The position numbers and the translations under genes were made by a program. This document shows, piece after piece, positions 51,362 to 58,108 of a DNA stretch of 58,108 nt. Positions within the stretch are counted from its first letter, which is position 1; each line of letters opens with the position of its first letter. The stretch lies in contig CANQUG010000014.1 of NCBI GenBank assembly GCA_947626985.1, forward strand, positions 1 to 58,108. The letters run 5' to 3'. Source of the stretch: an uncultured Lachnospiraceae bacterium (GTDB taxonomy: Bacteria; Bacillota; Clostridia; Lachnospirales; Lachnospiraceae). The notes under the pieces were generated by a model. The model saw only the letters and a list, made by a program, of their open reading frames with translations, ran no database searches and had not been told where the DNA came from.

Positions 51362-52189
51362 TTAAAAATGGGGACCGCTGCCCTTCTGATCAACCGCCTG
51401 GGCGCGGTAGCCCTCCGCAATGATGTCAAGCTGCCGGTGAAACCGCTGAAGCTGCTGAAGATCCTTGGTCCGGAATACCCGGAGAAATTCGTCCTGGATC
51501 TTCATAACCTCCCGCTTGTTGGAAAGCTTGTACAGATTTTCGATGTTGTTGAGAATATCCTTCACCAGATTGGACTGCATCTGGGAGGAATTCTGAGCGT
51601 CCATGATCTCGTTGCGCACGGAGGACATCTCCCGGTCCAGAGAAATGATGGCGTCGGCGGCCTTGGTCAGGCGCTCCGCCACATGGGGAGGCATATCCCC
51701 CTTATATTTGTACTGAAGAGAATGTTCGATGGTCGCCCAGAAGTTCATGGCCATGGTGCGGATCTGAATTTCCGCCTGCAGCCGTTTCGGCCCCTGGAGC
51801 GTATCCACCGTATAATAAATGATCAGATGGTAGCTTCGATAGCCGCTCTGCTTCATATGCTTCAGATAATTTTTTTCGCTTTTCACGGTCATGTCGGTGC
51901 GTTTCTGGATAAGATCCGCCACCGTTTCAATATCCTCCTCGAACTGGCAGATGATGCGGATACCGGCAATGTCCTCCATCTCCTCCTCCATGCGCTCGAT
52001 GGGGATATTTTTTCGATGGAGCTTTTCCAGAATGCTGGAGACGCTTTTTACCCGCCCTCTCACCTGCTCGATGGGCGAGTAAAGATCATTCTGCCGGTGC
52101 TCCGTGATGATATGCCTGAACTTGACCACCAGTTCCTTGACCGCCAGCTCGTAGGGGCATAAAATACTTCTCCATAACTGTATTTCCAT
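51362..52189 (-). CDS. Small alarmone synthetase (RelQ/RelP type)
   Basis: Makes (p)ppGpp from ATP and GDP/GTP; lacks the hydrolase, TGS and ACT domains of long RSH enzymes. The synthetase domain shows DIAGIRIICQF, SGYRSYHLIIYY and QAEIQIRTMAMNFWATIEHSL split over residues ~70-165. At 275 residues it is longer than Bacillus RelQ (211) through extra N- and C-terminal helices; the C-terminal 70 residues are predicted helical and may drive oligomerisation. An aggagcg site precedes the ATG, and a promoter lies at 52248-52276. Confidence 0.9.
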   Translation of the reverse strand: MEIQLWRSILCPYELAVKELVVKFRHIITEHRQNDLYSPIEQVRGRVKSVSSILEKLHRKNIPIERMEEEMEDIAGIRIICQFEEDIETVADLIQKRTDMTVKSEKNYLKHMKQSGYRSYHLIIYYTVDTLQGPKRLQAEIQIRTMAMNFWATIEHSLQYKYKGDMPPHVAERLTKAADAIISLDREMSSVRNEIMDAQNSSQMQSNLVKDILNNIENLYKLSNKREVMKIQDEFLRVFRTKDLQQLQRFHRQLDIIAEGYRAQAVDQKGSGPHF

Positions 52190-52247
52190 ATTGCTCGCTC
52201 CTCAGATTCTATTCCCGCGTTCCATACACTTTGGCGCGTTTCCTTGT

Positions 52248-52276
52248 ATTATACATGAAATCCCCTGGTTTGTCTT
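52248..52276 (-). promoter_or_regulatory. Putative promoter of the small alarmone synthetase operon
   Basis: Minus strand AAGACA (plus 52271-52276), 17-base spacer, TATAAT (plus 52248-52253). A perfect TTGACA lies 5 bases further upstream but at 22-base spacing. The element overlaps the 3' end of the M23 peptidase gene. Confidence 0.5.
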
Positions 52277-52277
52277 G

Positions 52278-53117
52278 TCAATATGTATAATTTCTCCTTT
52301 TTTTCTCCAGCGCCTTCAGGACAAAATAGGGGTTCACGCTGAGTTCCTGGCGGGAGGGCGTCCGGATATAGATTCCCAGATGAAGATGAACGGGAAATTT
52401 CCCGGAGGCGCCCTCTTCTCCGTATCCCGTATTGCCCATATATCCCAGAATGTCTCCCGCCTTCACCGGATCCCCCGGCAGAAAATCCTCCTCGTAGTCC
52501 GCGAGATGGGCGTAATAAAAATAACCCCCTTTCGGGGAACGGATGCCGATCCGGTAACCGCCCAGGGGAAGCCAGCCGATGTTCTCCACCGTTCCGTCCG
52601 TGACGCTGACGATGGGATAGTATCCCGGCGTTTTTACGGGACCGAAAAGATCGCAGCCCTCATGGAGGCGCTTGCCCCCGAAGCTTCTGGGATCGCCCCA
52701 CCCGTCTTCAAAGGTAATGCCGTCCCCCGCCACGGGAAAGAATTTCAGATCTCCCCAGACGGCTTCGTAGCAGGTCCGGAGGAGATCAAATTCCTTCCTT
52801 TTATATTTCAGATAGGGGGCTGCCGAGAAGGACAGCCTGCGGGAGGGGATTTCTCCGGGATCCAGTTTTCCGTTGAGCATCACTGCTGTGAGAAGCTTTC
52901 CGAAGCTCCCGCCCTCCGACTCTTTTTCCAGAAGCTGATCGTACATCGCGGCAGGAAGCTTCTGAAGACGGAATTCCCCGCTCTCGCAGGTACTCATGGT
53001 AAGAATGGAGGCCTGACTGCGCTCCAGTACCACGCACTGCAGAATCCAGATCATTGCCGCGAGAACCGCCGCAGATATGAGCAGATTCCACGAGGAATTC
53101 CTTTTGCCGAAAAACAT
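52278..53117 (-). CDS. M23-family peptidase, membrane-anchored
   Basis: Zinc peptidase of the lysostaphin/LytM class, acting on peptidoglycan. One N-terminal membrane helix (~10-30), a linker of ~110 residues, then the catalytic domain with HEGCD (zinc ligands H and D) near residue 155 and FPVHLHLGI (HxH) near 245; YYAHLADYEE supplies the middle histidine. 279 residues. No LysM or SH3 wall-binding domain. Upstream in the leader is an inverted repeat gtcatg/catgac at 53140-53155. Confidence 0.88.
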   Translation of the reverse strand: MFFGKRNSSWNLLISAAVLAAMIWILQCVVLERSQASILTMSTCESGEFRLQKLPAAMYDQLLEKESEGGSFGKLLTAVMLNGKLDPGEIPSRRLSFSAAPYLKYKRKEFDLLRTCYEAVWGDLKFFPVAGDGITFEDGWGDPRSFGGKRLHEGCDLFGPVKTPGYYPIVSVTDGTVENIGWLPLGGYRIGIRSPKGGYFYYAHLADYEEDFLPGDPVKAGDILGYMGNTGYGEEGASGKFPVHLHLGIYIRTPSRQELSVNPYFVLKALEKKRRNYTY

Positions 53118-53255
53118 GCTCCATCACCTGAACAGAACCGTCATGAATCCATGACCCGTATCTCTATAATATATGGAAGAGTGTATTGAGAAATTCCTGA
53201 AACACCCGTTTCTGTTTTTCGGATCCCGGAGGCACGGCTGCTCGGCCGGAAGTGT

Positions 53256-54707
53256 TTATTCCTTTAATTCCGCCAGCACTCTCACCAGATAATTCCAGAC
53301 TCTCTCCACGGAAGCGATATCCAGCTTCTCCTCGGAGGTGTGGATATCCTTCATATTCGGCCCCAGGGACACACAGTCCAGGCCTTCCAGTTTCTTATAA
53401 AAGATCCCGCATTCCAGACCGGCGTGGACTGCCGCCACGTTCAGAGGACGCCCGTACAGCTCCTGGTAAACGGAGGCCATCTTATCCCGGAGAGGCGAAT
53501 CCTTCCGGTACTCCCACGCCGGATACGCGCCGGTGATCTGACATTCCCCGCCCAGAAATTCTGTGAGATACTGAATTTTGTCCCCCAGGGCGTCCCTGGC
53601 GGCCTCCACGGAGCTGCGGACGCCGGAGCTGGCCAGAAGCTCCTCCCGGGAAAGCTCCAGAATTCCCAGGTTCGTGGAGGTTTCCACCAGATTCTCAATG
53701 GTTCCGCTCATCTTCTGAATTCCGTTGGGAATCTCCATGAGATAAAAGAGTACCTTCTCTCTGCTGACAGGATGGAGCACCTGAGCGTTTCCCTCTCCTT
53801 CCGGCAGAACTTCCACGGAGAGACCTTCGTCGCTTCCCAGATATTCCTCCCTCAGCTCTTTCTGAAACTTCGCGGCAAACTTCACGGCGCTTTCCAGCAT
53901 TCCCGGCCCGAAAAGCAGCCGGCACTCCGCCTCCCTGGGAATGGCGTTGTCCTTGGAGCCGCCGGCCAGAGAAATCATTTCATAATCCACGGTTTCCTGA
54001 AGCTCATAGAGGAATCTTCCCATAAGGATATTGGCGTTTGCCCGTTTTTTATCGATCTCCGCTCCGGAATGCCCTCCGAGAAGTCCGAAAATACGGACGC
54101 GGGCTTTCTCTCCCTCCGCTTCCGTCCACTGCACCGGAATCCTGCTCACAGCACAGAGACCGCCTGCGCAGCTGATCCACATGCAGTCCTCGGATTCGGA
54201 ATCCAGATTGATCATCCGCCGTCCTTTCAGGACGCTGCAGTCCAGGCCCTCCGCTCCCAGCAGGCCGATCTCCTCGTCCACGGTGCACACCAGCTCCAGG
54301 GGCGGATGGGGCAGATCCCGGCTCTCCAGAAGAGCCAGACCATAAGCCAGGGCAATGCCGTCGTCGCCTCCCAGGGTGGTTCCGCTGGCGGAAACGTACC
54401 CGTCAAGGACGCGGAGCTGCAGGCCGTCTTTCATGAAATCATGGTCAGAGCCCGGCTTTTTTTCACATACCATATCCATATGCCCCTGAAGGATCACGGT
54501 GGGGGCATTCTCATAACCGGGGGAAGCCGGCTTATAAATCACCACATTGTTCATCTCGTCCTGTACGCAGGAAAGCCCCATCTCCCTGGCAAACCCTGCC
54601 AGGTAATCGCTGATTCCCTTCGTGTTCCCGGAACCATGGGGAATTTTACAGATCTCCTCAAAATAATAAAAGACTCTCTCCGGTTTGCAGTTCTCCAAAA
54701 CTCTCAT
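53256..54707 (-). CDS. pepD: Aminoacyl-histidine dipeptidase (PepD)
   Basis: Metallopeptidase of the M20 family that hydrolyses Xaa-His dipeptides and related peptides. Ligands are visible in VILQGHMDMVCE, TTLGGDDGIAL and CTVDEEIGLLGAEG, with LDSESED and the C-terminal VHAGLECGIFY. 483 residues, normal length. An aaggaggc site precedes the ATG. Its gene is divergent from ylbJ, with 55 bases between the starts. Confidence 0.93.
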   Translation of the reverse strand: MRVLENCKPERVFYYFEEICKIPHGSGNTKGISDYLAGFAREMGLSCVQDEMNNVVIYKPASPGYENAPTVILQGHMDMVCEKKPGSDHDFMKDGLQLRVLDGYVSASGTTLGGDDGIALAYGLALLESRDLPHPPLELVCTVDEEIGLLGAEGLDCSVLKGRRMINLDSESEDCMWISCAGGLCAVSRIPVQWTEAEGEKARVRIFGLLGGHSGAEIDKKRANANILMGRFLYELQETVDYEMISLAGGSKDNAIPREAECRLLFGPGMLESAVKFAAKFQKELREEYLGSDEGLSVEVLPEGEGNAQVLHPVSREKVLFYLMEIPNGIQKMSGTIENLVETSTNLGILELSREELLASSGVRSSVEAARDALGDKIQYLTEFLGGECQITGAYPAWEYRKDSPLRDKMASVYQELYGRPLNVAAVHAGLECGIFYKKLEGLDCVSLGPNMKDIHTSEEKLDIASVERVWNYLVRVLAELKE

Positions 54708-54762
54708 GTTTTGCCTCCTTCATCCATATATTATAAAAAAATAAGTCGGGACGGGATCCCCT

Positions 54763-55746
54763 GTGAAACGTATCTGTATGCTTTTTGCGGTTGTTTTTAT
54801 GCTGCTCTTTCTTCTGCGCTTTCCCTCCCAGGCCCTGGACGCCTCCAGGGACGGAATGAAACTCTGGCTGAATACGCTGATTCCCACTCTGCTTCCCTTT
54901 TTGATCCTCACGGGAATCATCCTCCGCACCGGCGGCGTCGAAAAGCTTCTCTCCCCCTTTTCCCCCGTCTGGAGGCATGTCTTCGGGCTGTCCTCCTCAG
55001 GCGCCTACGCCCTTCTTCTGGGACTTCTCTGCGGATATCCCATGGGGGCGAAGATAGCCTCGGATCTCTACACTCACGGAAAAATCGGCCGGCAGGAAGC
55101 GGAGTATCTTCTCACCTTCAGCAACAACGCCAGCCCGGCTTTTCTCACCACCTATCTGGCCCATGTCTGCCTGAAGGGACGGGTTTCCATGGCAGAGATC
55201 GCCGCCGTGCTGCTGGTCTCCGACTGTATCTGCATGGTGTTTTTCCGCTTTTTCGTGTTCCGAAACCGGACGGTTACAGAATCCTCCTCCGCAGGGGGAG
55301 ATTTCGCCGGACAAGGGGACGAAAGCGCCGGGGCAGCCCGCCCCAAACCGCCAAAAAAAGAGACATCGCCAGTCAGCTCTCTGGGAACCGTCCTTGATGT
55401 CTCTATTATGAACGGATTTGAAACAATCACACGTCTTGGCGGATATATTCTGCTGTTCTCCATCCTGTCCGCGGGAGCGCGCCGTTTCTGGAACGTGGAA
55501 TCCGCCGCCGGATATCTGCTGCTGGGAAGTCTGGAAATCACCACCGGTCTTCATCAGCTGGCGGACGCGTCTCTTCCCTGGAGCTTCCTCTATCCGGCCT
55601 CCATGATGCTCACCGCCTTCGGAGGGTTCTGCATTCTGGCTCAGACCAGAAGCGTTCTGAACCGGGAGCTCTCTTTCCGGCCTTATCTCTCCGCAAAGTG
55701 CCTCAACGCCTGCGTTACAGGAGGGATCCTTTTTCTGCTGGCCTGA
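54763..55746 (+). CDS. ylbJ: YlbJ-like sporulation integral membrane protein
   Basis: 327-residue membrane protein with six or more segments, of the nucleoside-recognition (Gate) family. YlbJ is controlled by sporulation factors in Bacillus and needed for spore integrity. Family features are TLIPTLLPFLILTGII near the N-terminus and LLGLLCGYPMGAKI. A variable hydrophilic loop (residues ~175-210) follows the middle segments. The gene adjoins coaD and rsmD as in Bacillus (ylbH-coaD-ylbJ), though on the other strand. Start is GTG at 54763 with a weak site; an ATG at 54778 is an alternative. Confidence 0.82.
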   Translation: MKRICMLFAVVFMLLFLLRFPSQALDASRDGMKLWLNTLIPTLLPFLILTGIILRTGGVEKLLSPFSPVWRHVFGLSSSGAYALLLGLLCGYPMGAKIASDLYTHGKIGRQEAEYLLTFSNNASPAFLTTYLAHVCLKGRVSMAEIAAVLLVSDCICMVFFRFFVFRNRTVTESSSAGGDFAGQGDESAGAARPKPPKKETSPVSSLGTVLDVSIMNGFETITRLGGYILLFSILSAGARRFWNVESAAGYLLLGSLEITTGLHQLADASLPWSFLYPASMMLTAFGGFCILAQTRSVLNRELSFRPYLSAKCLNACVTGGILFLLA

Positions 55747-55834
55747 TGGGGCGCATGGACGCCTTCCATACGAAACTCCGGCCGATTGTGCCGGAAATTC
55801 TGCTCCCTTCCGGTTTTTCAGAAACATGTTCTCC

Positions 55835-56464
55835 TTAATTTTCTTCCATGCCGTCCAGCATATTATCATTCGCGGGAGGAGCCTGCTCCTCATGGTAGGC
55901 GTTGGACATGGCGGCTGCCTGGGCCGTCTGGGGCGCCAGCTCCTGACGGTTCTGATTTACCACATCCAGACAGTTCTGGAGCGCCTCGATGAATACTCTG
56001 TACTTGCCGCCGGCGTCCTCCAGAGTCTGGCTGAGTATGGAAGCGATGGTGGCCATCATATCGTCCGTGTAGGTGATGGAGCTCAGACGGATGCTGTTGG
56101 CGTCCTGCGTGGCGGAATCCACGATCTCCTGCGCCTGACGGTTGGCCGCGTTGATGGTTTCGTTGGCCTGAACGTATGCCTTCTGCATGATCTCATGCTG
56201 GGTCACAAGCTCCTGCGCCTTGGCCTGGGCGTCTGCCAGCAGGGCGTCTGCCTTGGCCTGGGCGTCCTCCAGGATGGCGTCCTTGTTGCTGATGATCTTC
56301 TGATAGCGTTTGATCTCGTCGGGAGTCTTCAGGCGCAGCTCCCGCAGCAGTTCCTCTATTTCCTCCTTATTCACCACGATCTTCGTGGTGGACAGCGGCT
56401 GATACTTACAGCTGTCTACGTATTCTTCGATTTCTTCAATGATCTGTTCAATTCTGCTGCTCAT
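55835..56464 (-). CDS. Coiled-coil protein, DivIVA/ATPase subunit-like, unknown function
   Basis: 209 residues with a short N-terminal part (VDSCKYQPLSTTKIVVNKEE), then a long alpha-helical coiled coil (about 60-170) with heptad-like Ala/Gln/Glu repeats such as DAQAKADALLADAQAKAQEL, and a short polar C-terminus. Such proteins are labelled V-type ATPase subunit H-like or DivIVA-like because of composition only. It sits downstream of coaD in the minus-strand operon. A role in cell shape or division is possible; no function is known to me. Confidence 0.65.
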   Translation of the reverse strand: MSSRIEQIIEEIEEYVDSCKYQPLSTTKIVVNKEEIEELLRELRLKTPDEIKRYQKIISNKDAILEDAQAKADALLADAQAKAQELVTQHEIMQKAYVQANETINAANRQAQEIVDSATQDANSIRLSSITYTDDMMATIASILSQTLEDAGGKYRVFIEALQNCLDVVNQNRQELAPQTAQAAAMSNAYHEEQAPPANDNMLDGMEEN

Positions 56465-56550
56465 AGTACATTCTCCTTATCCTTTTTTGCTATGGTTTGA
56501 CACAGCCTGCCTGCGCAGGGGTCAGACAGCGATGAACCTGCGGCAGGTTT

Positions 56551-57033
56551 TTATCCGTTGTACAGTTTTGCCTTCACTGCGTCTACGATCTGGGGAGGAG
56601 CGAATTTGGAAATGTCTCCCCCGAATCTGGCGACCTCCTTCATAATAGTGGAGCTGAGATAAGCATATTCCAGGCTGGTGGTAAGAAAGACCGTGTCTAC
56701 ATCCGGCGCCAGAACCCGGTTCGTCTGAGCCATCTGAAGCTCATACTCGAAATCTGTCACGGCCCGAAGTCCGCGCACGATCACCTGCGCATGATTGTCT
56801 CTGGCAAAATTCACAGAAAGCCCGTCAAAGGCCTTAATCTTCACATTAGGAATATTTGCAGTCGCCTTCTTTAATATATTAACACGTTCTTCTACAGAAA
56901 ACAACGGACTTTTTGCGGAATTGTGCAAAACGCCTACCACAACGCTGTCAAAGGATAAGCTGGCGCGGCGGATCACATCCAGGTGTCCATAAGTAGCCGG
57001 GTCAAAGCTTCCGGGATATACGGCTGTTATCAT
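56551..57033 (-). CDS. coaD: Phosphopantetheine adenylyltransferase
   Basis: Fourth step of coenzyme A synthesis: phosphopantetheine and ATP give dephospho-CoA. The TxGH motif is in [12 protein letters not shown] at residues 8-19, and the substrate-binding [17 protein letters not shown] and [15 protein letters not shown] are clear. 160 residues, normal length. The minus-strand order rsmD-coaD is typical in Firmicutes; the spacing from rsmD is 97 bases. Confidence 0.96.
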   Translation of the reverse strand: MITAVYPGSFDPATYGHLDVIRRASLSFDSVVVGVLHNSAKSPLFSVEERVNILKKATANIPNVKIKAFDGLSVNFARDNHAQVIVRGLRAVTDFEYELQMAQTNRVLAPDVDTVFLTTSLEYAYLSSTIMKEVARFGGDISKFAPPQIVDAVKAKLYNG

Positions 57034-57130
57034 CTATGACTTCTCTCCTTCTGTCAGGGAGTTTCTCCCGATTTTTGAATTTTATCAATGATTCGCCAGT
57101 CAGAAGCTTCCGTTCCCGTGAAAGGATCCA

Positions 57131-57703
57131 TTACCATTCAATGATAACCGCCGGCTGCCGAACCAGAAATACATGTTTATTGGTCTTGTATTCTTTGGAG
57201 CGGAGGATCCGGTACCCCAGAGACTCCGCGTAGGAGAAATCCGTATGCAGCCAGGCTTCCACAATGATGAGAGTGTTTTCATCCGCAATGGTGCTGTCCT
57301 TCAAATACTCCAGCACGGTCCGCTCCAGCTCCTGACGGTAGGGCGGATCCATAAAAATGCAGTCAAACACTCCCTGATTCTCCAGCCTTTTTAATCCTCC
57401 GAACACATCCATGCTCAAGAGTTTACCATGTTCCGACAGCTTTGTAAATGTAAGATTTTCTCGAATGCAGGCGCAGGCCCGGGGATTTTTTTCTATAAAT
57501 ACAGCCTCCCTGGCCCCGCGGCTCAGCGCTTCGATTCCGATTCCGCCGCTTCCGCTGAACAGATCAAGAAATCTGCAGTCGGGGAGCTCCGGCTGCAGAA
57601 TATTAAACAATGTTTCCTTAATGCGGTCTGTGGTGGGCCTTGTTTCCATGCCCGGCACGCTTTTCAGAGGAAGCCTCCGGGCCGTTCCTGCGATCACTCT
57701 CAT
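57131..57703 (-). CDS. rsmD: 16S rRNA (guanine966-N2)-methyltransferase
   Basis: Methylates 16S rRNA. MRVIAGTARRLPLK at the start and RPTTDRIKETLFNIL are the RsmD signatures; the SAM site is LDLFSGSGGIGIEALSRG and the catalytic motif FMDPPY. 190 residues from ATG 57703. A longer frame upstream reads through the preceding gene and is not used. It overlaps the end of the MgsA-like gene by 4 bases (ATGA), so translation is coupled. Confidence 0.93.
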   Translation of the reverse strand: MRVIAGTARRLPLKSVPGMETRPTTDRIKETLFNILQPELPDCRFLDLFSGSGGIGIEALSRGAREAVFIEKNPRACACIRENLTFTKLSEHGKLLSMDVFGGLKRLENQGVFDCIFMDPPYRQELERTVLEYLKDSTIADENTLIIVEAWLHTDFSYAESLGYRILRSKEYKTNKHVFLVRQPAVIIEW

Positions 57704-58095
57704 TTCAGGTTCAGTCTCCAGTCCAGATCGCCCCGGGCAAGACCGAGAATCAGCAGCTCCGCTGTGGCTATGTTGGTCGCGCAGGGGATATTGTACTGAT
57801 CGCACCGTCTGACGATGGCAGTAATATCCGGCTCCTTCGGATCTATCATTACAGGGTTGTAAAATAAAATGACCATATCAAGATCTTCCCGTTCCACCAT
57901 TTCCATAAACTGTTTGTCTCCGCCAATGCTGCCCGCCAGGAATTTGTGTACGTGCAGGCTGGTTGCTTCTTCAATTCTTCTTCCAGTGGTACCTGTCGCG
58001 TAAACCTCATGCTTGGCAAGAATATTTTTGTAGGCGATACAAAAGTCCTCGATCAGCACTTTTTTACTATTGTGGGCAATGATACCTAAATTCAT
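57700..58095 (-). CDS. mgsA: Methylglyoxal synthase-like protein with altered active site
   Basis: 131 residues aligning to methylglyoxal synthase with a constant offset of 11 to E. coli numbering. The phosphate-binding ATGTTG (33-38) and GGD with D60 (E. coli D71, catalytic base) are kept, as is D90 (E. coli D101) and H8 (H19). D20 is N9, D91 is N80 and H98 is K87. Methylglyoxal synthase converts dihydroxyacetone phosphate to methylglyoxal; whether this protein still does so is doubtful. It leads the operon with rsmD and coaD, with a gagaggtg ribosome binding site at the window edge. Confidence 0.8.
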   Translation of the reverse strand: MNLGIIAHNSKKVLIEDFCIAYKNILAKHEVYATGTTGRRIEEATSLHVHKFLAGSIGGDKQFMEMVEREDLDMVILFYNPVMIDPKEPDITAIVRRCDQYNIPCATNIATAELLILGLARGDLDWRLNLK

Positions 58096-58108
58096 AATTC
58101 ACCTCTCC

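Noticed and set aside
53340-55397. 685-codon plus-strand open frame spanning pepD and ylbJ
   Set aside because: It crosses two well-supported genes in wrong frames and shows no family motifs.
1-58108. CRISPR array, prophage, insertion sequence or tRNA genes
   Set aside because: No regularly spaced repeats with unique spacers, no transposase or structural phage genes and no tRNA-like folds were recognised by reading.

Overview
The window looks like a chromosomal segment of a Gram-positive anaerobe of the Clostridia, most likely a Lachnospiraceae gut bacterium. This is inferred from gene content and order: the rplU-prp-rpmA-obgE block, the HlyD-like/yggS/sepF/ylmH cell-division cluster, short HisG with HisZ, RecU, the sporulation-type protein YlbJ, strong purine-rich ribosome binding sites and TTGACA/TATAAT promoters. 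No rRNA, tRNA, insertion sequence, prophage or CRISPR array was seen.

Layout. (1) 1-1335: RNase G, short form. (2) 2154-12755: an accessory glycan locus with a five-gene peptide/oligosaccharide-type ABC importer, a GH2 beta-mannosidase and an AraC-type regulator with a degenerate receiver domain; it sits between rng and rplU, which are usually neighbours. (3) 12796-17625: rplU, prp, rpmA, obgE, yhbY, nadD, yqeK, rsfS (ribosome assembly, NAD synthesis, Ap4A turnover). Two 28-bp elements resembling Xer/dif recombination sites lie in front of obgE. (4) 17876-21448: lexA, divergent from a secreted papain-like protease. (5) 21455-27925: a probable operon of HlyD-like protein, yggS, sepF, ylmH, aroB, lspA, rluD. 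(6) 28014-32404: cytidylate-kinase-like protein, AI-2E family permease, dtd and a tyrosine recombinase. (7) 32521-32736: a 27-residue holin-like toxin ORF facing a consensus promoter on the other strand, a candidate type I toxin-antitoxin pair. (8) 32770-36394: a small P-loop protein and a hybrid histidine kinase. (9) 36641-40248: a metal module with P1B-type ATPase, two small membrane or coiled-coil proteins, a truncated Fur-like protein and a divergent DtxR-type regulator, with a DtxR-like dyad over the operon promoter. (10) 40380-45712: his genes Z-G-D-B and a HisIE fused to a catalytically dead HisF-like domain. (11) 45838-54707: housekeeping genes on the minus strand (recU, lepB, RluA-family synthase, YgiQ, HAD hydrolase, small alarmone synthetase, M23 peptidase, PepD). 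(12) 54763-58095: ylbJ, then coiled-coil protein, coaD, rsmD and an MgsA-like protein on the minus strand.

How the parts work together. The glycan locus is self-contained: import, intracellular mannoside hydrolysis and regulation. The metal module is likewise self-regulated. The strongest candidates for something undescribed are the toxin/antisense RNA pair at 32521-32740, the twin dif-like sites at 13923-14023, the metal module with the truncated Fur, the pseudo-receiver regulator with 21-bp operator-like repeats upstream of its locus, and the two proteins with lost catalytic residues (HisF-like domain, MgsA-like). All calls come from reading the sequence; no database search was run.
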